Part shown: positions 40,456 through 49,375 of the stretch, piece by piece | Numbering within the stretch: the stretch's first letter is position 1 | Layout of the letters: each line of letters starts with the position of its first letter | Source: Treponema sp. UBA3813 | GTDB lineage: Bacteria > Spirochaetota > Spirochaetia > Treponematales > Treponemataceae | DNA length: 64,000 nt | Reading direction: 5' to 3' | Assembly (NCBI GenBank): GCA_002368605.1 | Contig: DFEB01000078.1 | Coordinates: forward strand, 1,028-65,027 | Translations under genes and position numbers: made by a program | Notes under the pieces: generated by a model | The model's input: only the letters and a program-made list of their open reading frames with translations | Told to the model about the DNA's origin: nothing | Databases searched by the model: none

Positions 40456-41082
40456 ATGCGAAAATTTTCTTTTTTATTCTTAATCTTCTGTTCGTTTGCA
40501 TTTTTTTCATGCTCAAAACCTGGCGATTTGACTGTAGGACGGGCAATGAAATCTTATCAGAATCAGAATTATGATGAAGCACTCAAGCTTTTTAAGGCCT
40601 CCTTGGAAGAGGAGACAAATTATTCGCCTGAGTTGATTTATAATTTTATTGCTACAATCTATCTTCAGCAGGATGATTTGGAAAATGCACTTGTCTATCA
40701 AGAAAAGAGCACAGAACTTAGACCAGAATACCGAGGTCTTGTTTCTTTGGGAATGACAATGCATTTGTTGCAGCGAGATGCAGAGGCGGAAGGTGCATAT
40801 CGAAAGGCGATTGATTTGAATCCACAGAAGGGCGAGGCTTATGCGAGTTTAGGCGCGCTTTATCTTGGGCAGGGAAGGGCAAAAGACGCAATCGTAAATT
40901 TAAAAAAAGCCTCTGATTTGGAGCCGAAAATTGCCATGATTCACGCGAATTTGGCGGTTGCTTATGCGGCGGACGGTCAGGCAGAACTTTCCGAGGCAGA
41001 ATTCAAAATCGCTGAGGAACTTAAATGCGAGAATCTTGAGGAATTCCGTTCCCGCGCAGAAAATTTTTCTGAAAATCGCTAA
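40456..41082 (+). CDS. TPR-repeat lipoprotein
   Basis: A 208-residue protein with a lipoprotein signal peptide (FSFLFLIFCSFAFFSC, Cys at residue 19). About four tetratricopeptide repeats follow: VGRAMKSYQNQNYDEALKLF, YLQQDDLENALVYQEKSTEL, AEAEGAYRKAIDLNPQKGEA and ALYLGQGRAKDAIVNLKKAS. It would be anchored in the envelope and mediate protein contacts. Such proteins are frequent in spirochaetes and rarely have known partners. It has no clear ribosome-binding site. It precedes the TetR/RND operon by 45 bases, but a separate strong promoter lies between, so co-regulation is not implied. Confidence 0.8.
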   Translation: MRKFSFLFLIFCSFAFFSCSKPGDLTVGRAMKSYQNQNYDEALKLFKASLEEETNYSPELIYNFIATIYLQQDDLENALVYQEKSTELRPEYRGLVSLGMTMHLLQRDAEAEGAYRKAIDLNPQKGEAYASLGALYLGQGRAKDAIVNLKKASDLEPKIAMIHANLAVAYAADGQAELSEAEFKIAEELKCENLEEFRSRAENFSENR

Positions 41083-41087
41083 ATTCG

Positions 41088-41137
41088 TTGACATGTTACC
41101 GAATGTTCGGTATATTTTTGTTACCGTATGTTCGGTA
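41088..41137 (+). promoter_or_regulatory. RND operon promoter with two overlapping operators
   Basis: TTGACA (41088), a 17-base spacer and TATATT (41111-41116) form a near-consensus promoter. TACCGAATGTTCGGTA at 41097-41112 fills the spacer, and TACCGTATGTTCGGTA at 41122-41137 covers the predicted start site. The two 16-base palindromes differ at one position and are 25 bases apart. They are the obvious binding sites of the TetR-type protein encoded next. Confidence 0.82.
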
Positions 41138-41142
41138 ACAAA

Positions 41143-42402
41143 ATGGCTAAAAATTTAAACTCAAAACCAACAAAAGAACTGATTCTCGACGCCGCTTTTT
41201 CTTTCCTCGAAAGGCCTTTTTTTTCGTCTTTTTCTATGAATGAGCTTGCGGCAAAAGTCGGAATTTCAAAGCCTGCCATTTACCGCCATTTTAAAAACAA
41301 AGATGATTTGCTTGACGCAATGGAAAACCGAATCGTCGATAATATGGCAGATTTGCTCAAAGATATTGCCTCAAAAGATTTTGAAACTACAAAAAAATCC
41401 TTGGCGGGCCTGATTCGGTATTTCATTGAGAATCCCAGCCATATCAATTATTTTATCGCCCAGATGTCGCAGAATCCGAATTATGAGGATCGTCTTTTTA
41501 AAAGACTAAGCGAACGGAATGTTTCATTTACTGATATCGAAAAAGGTCAGCCCTTCTATCTTGATAATTTCAAAACTGACATGAGCCTTTTCGCCAAGCA
41601 CATTTTTTCGGGCATGTCGCTTATGTATTTCGTCAAGTTGCAGGAAAACCTTCGCAGTGAGGGCAAAATCGCAGGTATGCCGCATGATTTTTCTGAAAAA
41701 GTCGTGAATCTTCTTTTAAATGGCTTTTCCGGAACTTGTGAAAAAGATAATCCGATTTATCCTCAGGAAATCACCAGGGAGCGTCAGAAAGAGCTGTTCG
41801 ATTTGTGCAAAATTTCAGAAGATTCTTTCCCGGCAGAAAATCGGATTTTTACGGCACTTGCGGCTGTTATCGAAAAATACAAGATGGGCGGCGTAACTGT
41901 CGAGCGTATTGCTGATGAGCTTGGTATGGCAAAAAGCAGTCTCTACGAGTATTTCGACAACAAAAATCAAATGATAAAAACTCTGGTCAATAAAGAGCTT
42001 TTGCTCTTGGAAACAATTGCCAATGAAAATACGGTCGAGGCAAAGAATTTTACAGAATATATTCTGATTCAGATGTATTCGGAATTGGAGTATTTTATGC
42101 ATCGTCCGTCAATCATTCCGATTTGCGGCTGGCTTTTGATGAGCAATGACAATTCCTTTGAGGAGAATCAAAAAAAATCCGAGGAGTGTAACGATTATCT
42201 GGAAGTTTGGGTAAAGTGGCTTCCTGAGCGGATTAACTCTCCTGATTTAGGATTTCCTTATTCGCCGAAAATGCTTACGACTTGGGCGGGGGTTTTGCCG
42301 GTCGCATTTCTTGTGGAGGCAAAAGGCAAAGATTTGAGCAAGGAAAAGTTCATGGAAGGTTTTAATTTCATGATTGATTATATATTTAATGGAATAAAAT
42401 AA
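41143..42402 (+). CDS. Tandem TetR-type regulator with two HTH domains
   Basis: A 419-residue protein with two TetR N-terminal DNA-binding domains in one chain. The first (about residues 11-59) is ILDAAFSFLE plus MNELAAKVGISKPAIYRHFK; the second (about 232-280) is IFTALAAVIEK plus TVERIADELGMAKSSLYEYF. Each is followed by a helical ligand or dimerisation half, so the length is twice that of a usual TetR. A single chain could bind both half-sites or the two operators that overlap its promoter. ATG 41143 is chosen; an in-frame ATG at 41128 lies inside the second operator. Neither has a ribosome-binding site, and the predicted transcript starts near 41123. It heads the efflux operon. Confidence 0.87.
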   Translation: MAKNLNSKPTKELILDAAFSFLERPFFSSFSMNELAAKVGISKPAIYRHFKNKDDLLDAMENRIVDNMADLLKDIASKDFETTKKSLAGLIRYFIENPSHINYFIAQMSQNPNYEDRLFKRLSERNVSFTDIEKGQPFYLDNFKTDMSLFAKHIFSGMSLMYFVKLQENLRSEGKIAGMPHDFSEKVVNLLLNGFSGTCEKDNPIYPQEITRERQKELFDLCKISEDSFPAENRIFTALAAVIEKYKMGGVTVERIADELGMAKSSLYEYFDNKNQMIKTLVNKELLLLETIANENTVEAKNFTEYILIQMYSELEYFMHRPSIIPICGWLLMSNDNSFEENQKKSEECNDYLEVWVKWLPERINSPDLGFPYSPKMLTTWAGVLPVAFLVEAKGKDLSKEKFMEGFNFMIDYIFNGIK

Positions 42403-42413
42403 CGGAGGAATAA

Positions 42414-43838
42414 ATGAAAAAAATCGTAAGTCTGATTTTGATTTTTTTTACGGCAGTAACTTTTACTTTCGCGCAAGAAGATTCAAAATCTGAGACAAAA
42501 GAAGAAAAATCAGAAGTCATAAAGCTTTCGATTGAGGACGCTGTGAGCTACGCGCTTTCACACAACCGCACTCTCAAAAGCAACGACATCGATTTGGAAA
42601 TAAAAAAACGGGCTTCCAGCAATTCTTGGAATGTGTTTTTGCCAAATGTTCAGGCTTCTGGAACGATGAGCCGCGCAAATGAGTATAACCCAGGAACAGC
42701 GGCTACAAACAAAATGATGAGCCAGCTCACTGGTGGCGCATATCCCGCTAAAACGGACTACGACAAAGAAGAGGACAGATGGTCTACGGTGGGAACGGTT
42801 TCTGCCAGCTGGAATTTTACGCCGGCATACATTGCCCAGATAAAAATTGCAAAAGCCCAGTACGAGGCAGGAAAAATCTCCTGGGAACAGAGCCAGCGGG
42901 AGACAATCACCAACATCAAAAAGATGTATTATGGCCTTCTCTTGCAGCAGGAAAGCCTGAAAATTCAAAAGACATCTCTGGAAAATGCCCGGCAGCGAAT
43001 GATTCAGGCGCAAACAAACTTCAGAAACGGCGCTATCCCCGAAATCCAATATTTGCAGACTCAGGTAAACTATGAGAACGCAAAACCTGATGTTGACAGC
43101 GCAGAGCAATCACTGACCCAGCAAATGGATTTGTTTGCCTTTATGATTGGTATGCCGGTTGGAACAAATATAGAACTGACTGATTCAATCGAGCCTGTGT
43201 ATGTTGATGTCTCGGCAGATGATTTGCTTGCGAAATATTCCGACAACGATCTCCAGATTCAGAATCTCGAAAAGAACAAACTTGCGGCAAAATTGGGAAT
43301 TACGGCTTCTGAACTTGCGACATGGCTTCCTACCCTTGCCCTTAGTTATTCTTATCAGCCGGTGTACATCGGTTCGGAAGGAGCATGGCATTTTTCTAAA
43401 GACATTGGAGACGGTGAAAAATGGTATGATTCAGGCTCTTTCAGTGCAACTCTTGTTTGGAACATCACAAACATGCTTCCTTGGTCTTCTAACCGTCAGA
43501 AACTAAAGGACTACAAACAGCAGCTTGTCCAGCTTGATCTTTCAATCGAAAGTCTCAAAGAGAATCAAAAAGTGCAGGTCAGAAAGGCTGTTGACACCCT
43601 CACTCAGGCAAAAGAGCAGATTGATGTCATGGGAAGAAATGTTACCCTTGCTCAACGGGCTTATGATATGACGGCTCGTTCTTACAGAAACGGTACGACA
43701 GAGCTTCTTGATTTGCGTGACGCCGAGGCTTCCCTCAATCAGGCAAAGCTCGGTCAAATCAATCAGAAATTCCAGTACATCTCGGCTTTGATGGATTTGG
43801 AAAATACGCTGAATGTAAGCCTTACGGAATCAAAATAA
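42414..43838 (+). CDS. TolC-family outer membrane efflux protein
   Basis: A 474-residue protein with a signal peptide (KKIVSLILIFFTAVTFTFAQ) and two outer-membrane-efflux repeats. Each has a beta segment and long helices: LSIEDAVSYALSHNRTLKSN and GTVSASWNFTPAYIAQIKIA in the first; LEKNKLAAKLGITASELATW and LRDAEASLNQAKLGQINQKF in the second. It forms the outer-membrane channel and periplasmic tunnel for the RND pump. CGGAGGAA precedes the ATG, 11 bases after the regulator. The length is standard. A hairpin lies in the gap before the adaptor gene. Confidence 0.88.
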   Translation: MKKIVSLILIFFTAVTFTFAQEDSKSETKEEKSEVIKLSIEDAVSYALSHNRTLKSNDIDLEIKKRASSNSWNVFLPNVQASGTMSRANEYNPGTAATNKMMSQLTGGAYPAKTDYDKEEDRWSTVGTVSASWNFTPAYIAQIKIAKAQYEAGKISWEQSQRETITNIKKMYYGLLLQQESLKIQKTSLENARQRMIQAQTNFRNGAIPEIQYLQTQVNYENAKPDVDSAEQSLTQQMDLFAFMIGMPVGTNIELTDSIEPVYVDVSADDLLAKYSDNDLQIQNLEKNKLAAKLGITASELATWLPTLALSYSYQPVYIGSEGAWHFSKDIGDGEKWYDSGSFSATLVWNITNMLPWSSNRQKLKDYKQQLVQLDLSIESLKENQKVQVRKAVDTLTQAKEQIDVMGRNVTLAQRAYDMTARSYRNGTTELLDLRDAEASLNQAKLGQINQKFQYISALMDLENTLNVSLTESK

Positions 43839-43843
43839 AAGAT

Positions 43844-43864
43844 ATTCCGAAATCGTTTCGGAAT
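43844..43864 (+). other. Intra-operon hairpin between channel and adaptor genes
   Basis: ATTCCGAAA-TCG-TTTCGGAAT is a perfect 9-base inverted repeat just after the TolC stop codon. No T tract follows, so it is not a normal terminator. It could stabilise or process the mRNA and so set protein ratios. Confidence 0.5.
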
Positions 43865-43893
43865 CTAAACAGGAACTAATTGGAGGAAAATAT

Positions 43894-44817
43894 ATGAAAC
43901 GAACAGCAAAATCAGTAACCACTGTGGCAGCGATAGCCGCAGTCCTTACACTCATCAGTTGTGGAAAAAAATCTGCTGCGAATACAGAGGATAACAAAGA
44001 GGTTGAGACCTTGTACGCCGTTTCAACATATAAAACTGTGGCGGGAAATCTTGACGATTACCTTGAATTTGGCGGTGATGTGGCTTCTGTGAATGAGGTT
44101 ATGGTTTTACCGGATCAGGCAGGAAAAATTACGAATATCCTTGTAAAAGTCGGGGATATGGTAAAAAAAGATCAGGTAATTGCCTATGTAAATCCGCTTC
44201 GTGTTGGAGTTGTTTATAACGACAGTCCCGTTAAAGCTCCTATTGCGGGTCGAATCACTTCGCTCCCTGTAACGGTCGGCTCAACCGTCTCTCAGTCATC
44301 GTCTGTTGCAAAAGTTGCCCGCACGGATGACCTTGAAATCAGAATAAATATCGCTGAGCGTTTTATCAGTCGAATTTCAAATGGACAAAAAGCGACTGTT
44401 ACATTTGACGCATATCCTAGCGTTGAGTTCGGGGCAAAAATCTTTGAAGTTAGCCCTGTTTTGGACACTTCAACACGCACGATGGGCGTAAAACTTCGGC
44501 TTAATCCGCCAGATCCACGGGTAAAAGTCGGTATGTACGGACGAGTACGCCTTGTCACGGACAGCGTAAAGAATGCGATTGTCCTTCCGTCTTCTGCATT
44601 GGTTACTCGTGATGGGAAAAATTATGTTTTCGTTATTTCAAGCCCAAAATCAGGAAAAAATGCAGCTGTAGTCAGTCTTGTCCCAGTTACAAAGGGAATT
44701 GCGGTTGACAACAAAGTTGAAATAACAAAAGGTCTTGAGGTCGGTGATGAGGTCGTCATAAAAGGACAGACTTTGCTTAATGACGGCTCAAAAGTCAACA
44801 TAGCTTCGTCTAACTAG
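43894..44817 (+). CDS. RND efflux periplasmic adaptor lipoprotein (HlyD/AcrA type)
   Basis: A 307-residue membrane-fusion protein with a lipoprotein signal (VAAIAAVLTLISCGKK, Cys near 23). The lipoyl halves read VLPDQAGKITNILVKVGDMV and PVKAPIAGRITSLPVTVGST, the beta-barrel domain AFISRISNGQKATVTFDAYP-like segment follows, and the membrane-proximal domain includes PSSALVTRDGKNYVFVI. The alpha-hairpin between lipoyl halves is very short, as in the smaller adaptors. It links the RND pump to the TolC-like channel. GGAGG precedes the ATG, and the next gene follows after 8 bases. Confidence 0.9.
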   Translation: MKRTAKSVTTVAAIAAVLTLISCGKKSAANTEDNKEVETLYAVSTYKTVAGNLDDYLEFGGDVASVNEVMVLPDQAGKITNILVKVGDMVKKDQVIAYVNPLRVGVVYNDSPVKAPIAGRITSLPVTVGSTVSQSSSVAKVARTDDLEIRINIAERFISRISNGQKATVTFDAYPSVEFGAKIFEVSPVLDTSTRTMGVKLRLNPPDPRVKVGMYGRVRLVTDSVKNAIVLPSSALVTRDGKNYVFVISSPKSGKNAAVVSLVPVTKGIAVDNKVEITKGLEVGDEVVIKGQTLLNDGSKVNIASSN

Positions 44818-44825
44818 GAGAAAGT

Positions 44826-47800
44826 ATGACAATTTCGGAAAGATGTGTTAATAAACCGACAACGACATTCCTTGTTTTTTTGATGTCGGTTTTGCTTGGT
44901 CTTTATTGTATGTTTAAACTTCCGGTTGATATGTATCCGGAAATGGACTTGCCTTACATGATTGTCTATACGACTTATAGCGGTGCGGGTCCAGAAGAGG
45001 TTGAGCAAAGCTTGACCCGAACAATGGAAAGTTCTCTTTCGGGACTTTCTGGTCTTAAAAAATTGCAGTCACGCTCAATGTCGGGCGTCAGTTTGATTAT
45101 TCTTGAATTGAACTATGGCGTGAATCTTGATGCTACGGCAAATGAAATTCGTGACAAAATCGATATGGTACGAAGTTATCTTCCTGACGATGCGAGTTCT
45201 CCGATTACGATTAAGATGGATCCCGCAATGATGCCGATTATGATGCTTTCATTACGGGGCAGCCGAACTCCAGAGGAACTTCGTACTTATGCGGAAGATG
45301 TTGTCCAACCACGGTTGGAGCAGCTTGACGGTGTTGCTTCGGCAAATGTTTCTGGTGGTCGTGAACGCTCCATAAATGTTGATATTCCACGAGACCGATT
45401 AGAGGCTTACGGACTTTCAATCTCAACTGTGGCTCAGCTCATCGGTGCTCAGAATATTCAGTCTTCAGGTGGTACAATCACTTCGGGCGACACTAATTAT
45501 ACCATTAAAACTAGCGGTAAATATCAGTCAATCGATGATTTGAAAAACACTGTTATTTCTTACAAGCCTTCTTCAGAAGGTCAGATTCGCACAATTCGAT
45601 TGCGTGATGTCGCTGATGTTTATGATGGCTACAAAAAAGAGTCAACGCTTGCATATATTGACGGTGAGCCATGTGTCGTCATTATGGTTCAGAAACAATC
45701 AGGCAAAAACTCTGTAACGGCGGCAAAAAATGTCCGGAAGACAATTCCGTCGATTAAGGCGGAACTTCCCAGTGATGTTGAGCTTGTGGAGACTTCAAAC
45801 ACAACTGATATTATTGAGCAGACAATCAATGAGGTTGTAAAATCTGTAATTCAGGGAGCTTTTCTTGCAATTGCCGTTTTGATTATCTTCCTGCGTTCTC
45901 TTAAATCCACTATTATTGTCGGTCTTTCAATTCCGATTTCGGTATTCATCACGCTCATGCTCATGTATTTCCAGGGGCTTACGCTCAATATGGTTTCATT
46001 GGCAGGTTTGCTGCTGGGTATCGGTATGTTGGTCGATAACTCCATCGTTGTATTGGAAAATATTTATGCTTATCGCCAGAGAGATGCAAAACCGCGCGTG
46101 GCTTCAATTCTTGGTTCTCAGGAAATGGTTATGTCAATCACCGGCTCAACACTCACATCAATCTGTATCTTTGCGCCGATGCTTATGTTCAAGAAAACTT
46201 TGGGAATCATGGGACAGATGTTCAATGATCTGGCATGGACAATCATCTTCTCGCTCACCTGTTCACTTCTCGTCGCAATGTGTCTCGTTCCGGTTTTGAC
46301 TTCAAAATACCTCAAAATCGACAAAATTGACACGACGAAAAAAGGTGAGGGAAAAATTGGCGAAATTATGTATGCGATTAATGGTGCATTCAATACTTTC
46401 TTTGCCAAACTTGATGAAAAATACGCAAAAGGAGTATCATTTGTTCTTCATCATAGAAAGGCTAGTCTCCTTACACTCGTTGCCGCTTTGATCCTTTCAT
46501 TTGTCTCAATTAAATTTATCGGTTTCATCTTTATGCCTTCTTCTGCCTCAAACTCTGTAGCCGTTGAATTCACGCTTCCTCAGGGAACTAAGCTTGAAAT
46601 CACTGACGACACAATGCATGAATTTGAGAATATAGCGACACAGGAGCTAACAGGCGTTAAATATGTTACGATGACGGTTGGTGGAACTAGCGTATTCTCT
46701 GCCGGCTCTGAGACGAACAAAGGCTCTATTACATTTACCCTTTATCCTCCAAGCGAGCGACTTGATGGTTATGACAACGAGAAAACGGCAAAAGCCAAGC
46801 TCCGTAAGCATTTTAATGACTTCCCTGGCGTTGATATGGCTTTCTCGGCTGGCGCGAATCAGGCATCATCTTCAAGCGATATCAATATTACGGTTAAGAG
46901 TGATGACTTGAAACTCGTTCGCGAATATGCTGCGATTGTTGAAAAAATGCTCAAAGAGAAGGGCGGTGATTTTGTTCAGGAAGTTTCTTCTGATCAGGAA
47001 GAAGGTTTGCCTGAAGCTACGATTACTGTAAATCGTGAGAAAATGTATGAATTCGGCTTGAACATTCATTCTGTCGGTGCGGAGATTCAAGGTGCAATCA
47101 ACGGAACTACGGCAAGTCGTTACACTGACCGCGGTAAAGACATTGATGTCGTTGTTCGACTTGCAGAAGCAGATAAAAAACGACTTGATGATTTGGACTC
47201 GATTTCTGTGTTGAATTCTCAGGGACAAAGGATTCCGCTTTCAAGTTTTGCAAAATATGAAGAGACGACGGCTCCTGTAACAATTTACCGTGAGAATCAG
47301 GCCCGAATTGTTCATGTTACGGCAAATCGTCTTGATGGAATGTCTCTCGGAGTTTGTCAGGAAGGTGTAAGAAAATTGCTCGCTGACAATATTCCAAAAG
47401 AAGATGGCGTTACGGTTCAGCTTGGTGGTTCTATGGAAGAATTGCTTGAGATTGGTCTTAACTTCGTTATCATCATATTGATGGCAGCCCTTTTGGTCTT
47501 TGTAGTTATGGCTTCACAGTTTGAGTCACTTTTGGATCCTTTCATTGTTATTCTTACGATACCTTTGTCATTCATTGGTGTCATCATGATTTACGGACTT
47601 ACCAGAACACAACTCAATCTTATTACTATTATGGGTATGTTGGTTTTGGTCGGTACAATCGTAAACAACGGTATCGTTTTGGTTGACTATACTAACTTGC
47701 TCCGTAAGCGTGGTATGGAACTTGAAGAGGCTTGTGTTGAGGCTGCACGAAACCGCTTGCGACCGATTCTCATGTCAACTTTGACGACGGTTATTTCTCT

Positions 47801-48110
47801 TGCCCCGATGGCTTTCTTCCCTGGCGAAGGCTCACAGTCAATGCAGCCGATTTCACTCACCGTTTTCGGTGGTATGACATTCGGTTCTATGATGACTCTC
47901 TTTATCATGCCGACCATTTACTTCATCTTTAATAACCGCCGACTTAAAAAGGCTGAGAAGAAGCGAATGAAGCAGCTTATAAAGGAAGGCAAAATCAACA
48001 AAAACGAGGAAAAAATGCGTCTTCGTGAAGAAAAGAAACGGGCAAAACTTGAGGCAAAGGCCGCTAAAGCCGCAAAGAATCTGGAGGACTTCAAAAATGG
48101 GTTATCTTGA
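44826..48110 (+). CDS. RND-family efflux pump, inner membrane transporter
   Basis: A 1094-residue transporter of the HAE-RND type with 12 membrane segments and two large periplasmic loops. It begins ISERCVNKPTTTFLVFLMSV. The proton-relay helix reads LLGIGMLVDNSIVVLENIYA, with one Asp where AcrB has two (DD). The family motif GTIVNNGIVLVDYTNLLRKR lies in the second half. The C-terminal 60 residues form a highly charged cytoplasmic extension (KKRMKQLIKEGKINKNEEKM) longer than in AcrB. It exports drugs, lipids or bile salts by proton antiport; the substrate is unknown. The last 14 bases overlap the PII-like gene. AGGAG precedes the ATG. Confidence 0.94.
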   Translation: MTISERCVNKPTTTFLVFLMSVLLGLYCMFKLPVDMYPEMDLPYMIVYTTYSGAGPEEVEQSLTRTMESSLSGLSGLKKLQSRSMSGVSLIILELNYGVNLDATANEIRDKIDMVRSYLPDDASSPITIKMDPAMMPIMMLSLRGSRTPEELRTYAEDVVQPRLEQLDGVASANVSGGRERSINVDIPRDRLEAYGLSISTVAQLIGAQNIQSSGGTITSGDTNYTIKTSGKYQSIDDLKNTVISYKPSSEGQIRTIRLRDVADVYDGYKKESTLAYIDGEPCVVIMVQKQSGKNSVTAAKNVRKTIPSIKAELPSDVELVETSNTTDIIEQTINEVVKSVIQGAFLAIAVLIIFLRSLKSTIIVGLSIPISVFITLMLMYFQGLTLNMVSLAGLLLGIGMLVDNSIVVLENIYAYRQRDAKPRVASILGSQEMVMSITGSTLTSICIFAPMLMFKKTLGIMGQMFNDLAWTIIFSLTCSLLVAMCLVPVLTSKYLKIDKIDTTKKGEGKIGEIMYAINGAFNTFFAKLDEKYAKGVSFVLHHRKASLLTLVAALILSFVSIKFIGFIFMPSSASNSVAVEFTLPQGTKLEITDDTMHEFENIATQELTGVKYVTMTVGGTSVFSAGSETNKGSITFTLYPPSERLDGYDNEKTAKAKLRKHFNDFPGVDMAFSAGANQASSSSDINITVKSDDLKLVREYAAIVEKMLKEKGGDFVQEVSSDQEEGLPEATITVNREKMYEFGLNIHSVGAEIQGAINGTTASRYTDRGKDIDVVVRLAEADKKRLDDLDSISVLNSQGQRIPLSSFAKYEETTAPVTIYRENQARIVHVTANRLDGMSLGVCQEGVRKLLADNIPKEDGVTVQLGGSMEELLEIGLNFVIIILMAALLVFVVMASQFESLLDPFIVILTIPLSFIGVIMIYGLTRTQLNLITIMGMLVLVGTIVNNGIVLVDYTNLLRKRGMELEEACVEAARNRLRPILMSTLTTVISLAPMAFFPGEGSQSMQPISLTVFGGMTFGSMMTLFIMPTIYFIFNNRRLKKAEKKRMKQLIKEGKINKNEEKMRLREEKKRAKLEAKAAKAAKNLEDFKNGLS

Positions 48111-48423
48111 GAATATTAAAATTCACGCAGGCGTGCAGAAAAGAGTCGAGATTATTTTCTCACAGGCTGTCGAAGAGGACTTCATCGCTGAATTCAAAGA
48201 AGCTGGAGTCGGCGCAAAATATACTAAGATGGCAAATGTAATGGGTGCGGGTTTCTCAAATCCGCGTTTGGGGGATGCAATCTGGCCTCAGCTCAATATG
48301 ATGTATATCATCTATTGCAGTGAGGAAGATTGCGCCAAAATCATCGCAATTGTTGAAAAACTCCGCGAACAGTACATGGGCGAGGGAATCGCCTGCTTCG
48401 TGAGCGAGTCAACAGAGGTGTAG
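48097..48423 (+). CDS. PG0541-type transporter-associated PII-like protein
   Basis: A 108-residue protein that overlaps the RND gene by 14 bases, with GGAGG before its ATG. It reads KIHAGVQKRVEIIFSQAVEED, ANVMGAGFSNPRLGDAIWPQ and MMYIIYCSEEDCAKIIAIVE, a ferredoxin-like alpha/beta pattern like the PII and NIL sensor proteins, and matches the small family found beside RND pumps in Porphyromonas. A role in sensing a metal, nucleotide or substrate and tuning the pump is likely but unproven. A frame starting at 48025 lies inside the RND gene and is not the start. Confidence 0.75.
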   Translation: MGYLENIKIHAGVQKRVEIIFSQAVEEDFIAEFKEAGVGAKYTKMANVMGAGFSNPRLGDAIWPQLNMMYIIYCSEEDCAKIIAIVEKLREQYMGEGIACFVSESTEV

Positions 48424-48426
48424 CCT

Positions 48427-49254
48427 ATGGCAATTATCACTCTTACAAGACAATCGGGATCATTCGGCGATGAAATCGGAATGTTGATTGCCCGCCGTCT
48501 CGGTTATACTTTTTATGATAAGAAAGAAATCGAAAAGCGTATTATCGCAAAAGGCTTGCCAAAGGAAGAGTTTATTAAATTTGATGAGCGAAAGCCAAGA
48601 CTTCTAGATCGATTTACAAAAAACCGTGACAAATATCTAAATTATTTGAGCATGGTAATTCTTGAAATCGCTCAGGAAGGAAATTGCGTAATTATGGGGC
48701 GGGGGGCTTTTCTCTTTTTGAACAGCCTGCCAAATCATATTACGCTTCGTTTCGTTTCAACGCTAAAAGAGAGACTTAATCATATAAAGGAAATTACGGG
48801 GATTACGACTGATAAAGTTGCTCTCAAATTGATTGCTGATTCCGACAAACGGCAGGCTCAGTTTTATAAAAGTTGCTTTAAATACGATTTGCATAATCAT
48901 GATGCGATTCAGGCAACGATTAATACGGCCTTGGTTCCGCCAGATATGCTGTCTGAAATGATTGTCGCTGGAGTCAAAAACAATCTTTCAGAACAAATAG
49001 AAAATGCTGGTAAAAAACGAGTTGATGAATTGATTCTCGCACAGCAGATGACTAATAAACTTATTTTCGAGCATGGTCTTCACATCGATGAGTTGTGGAT
49101 TAGTGTAGAGGATAAAAAAGTTCTTTTGAATGGTCTGACTTCATTCCATGCGACAGTTGAGCGAGCGATTACAATTCTTGAAAGTGAATATGCTGGCTAC
49201 AAAGTTGAATCAAAAATCAAATGTGTTCAAGATAATAGATTTTCAAAGGCTTGA
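48427..49254 (+). CDS. Cytidylate kinase-like protein
   Basis: A 275-residue protein whose N-terminal part follows the cytidylate-kinase-2 family: ITLTRQSGSFGDEIGMLIAR (modified P-loop), RLGYTFYDKKEIEKRI, and CVIMGRGAFLFLN. A conserved R-A-x-FY segment follows (SDKRQAQFYKSCFKYDLHNH). The C-terminal 90 residues form an extension with no recognised domain (GKKRVDELILAQQMTNKLIF). True Cmk is smaller and has the canonical loop, so this is a paralogue of unknown substrate. It lies 3 bases after the PII-like gene and ends the efflux operon before a terminator. Its link to efflux is only positional. Confidence 0.78.
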   Translation: MAIITLTRQSGSFGDEIGMLIARRLGYTFYDKKEIEKRIIAKGLPKEEFIKFDERKPRLLDRFTKNRDKYLNYLSMVILEIAQEGNCVIMGRGAFLFLNSLPNHITLRFVSTLKERLNHIKEITGITTDKVALKLIADSDKRQAQFYKSCFKYDLHNHDAIQATINTALVPPDMLSEMIVAGVKNNLSEQIENAGKKRVDELILAQQMTNKLIFEHGLHIDELWISVEDKKVLLNGLTSFHATVERAITILESEYAGYKVESKIKCVQDNRFSKA

Positions 49255-49258
49255 AAAA

Positions 49259-49295
49259 AATCTGTTTCGTGTGAAAATGCGAAACAGATTTTTTT
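49259..49295 (+). terminator. Rho-independent terminator of the efflux operon
   Basis: AATCTGTTTCG and CGAAACAGATT pair perfectly around a 10-base loop, followed by TTTTT. Confidence 0.92.
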
Positions 49296-49375
49296 ATATA
49301 TATGGGCTATACTTACATAATCACGAAAACTTGTTATAATAAAAGAATAGAGAAATCTAAAAAAGGAATTTTATT

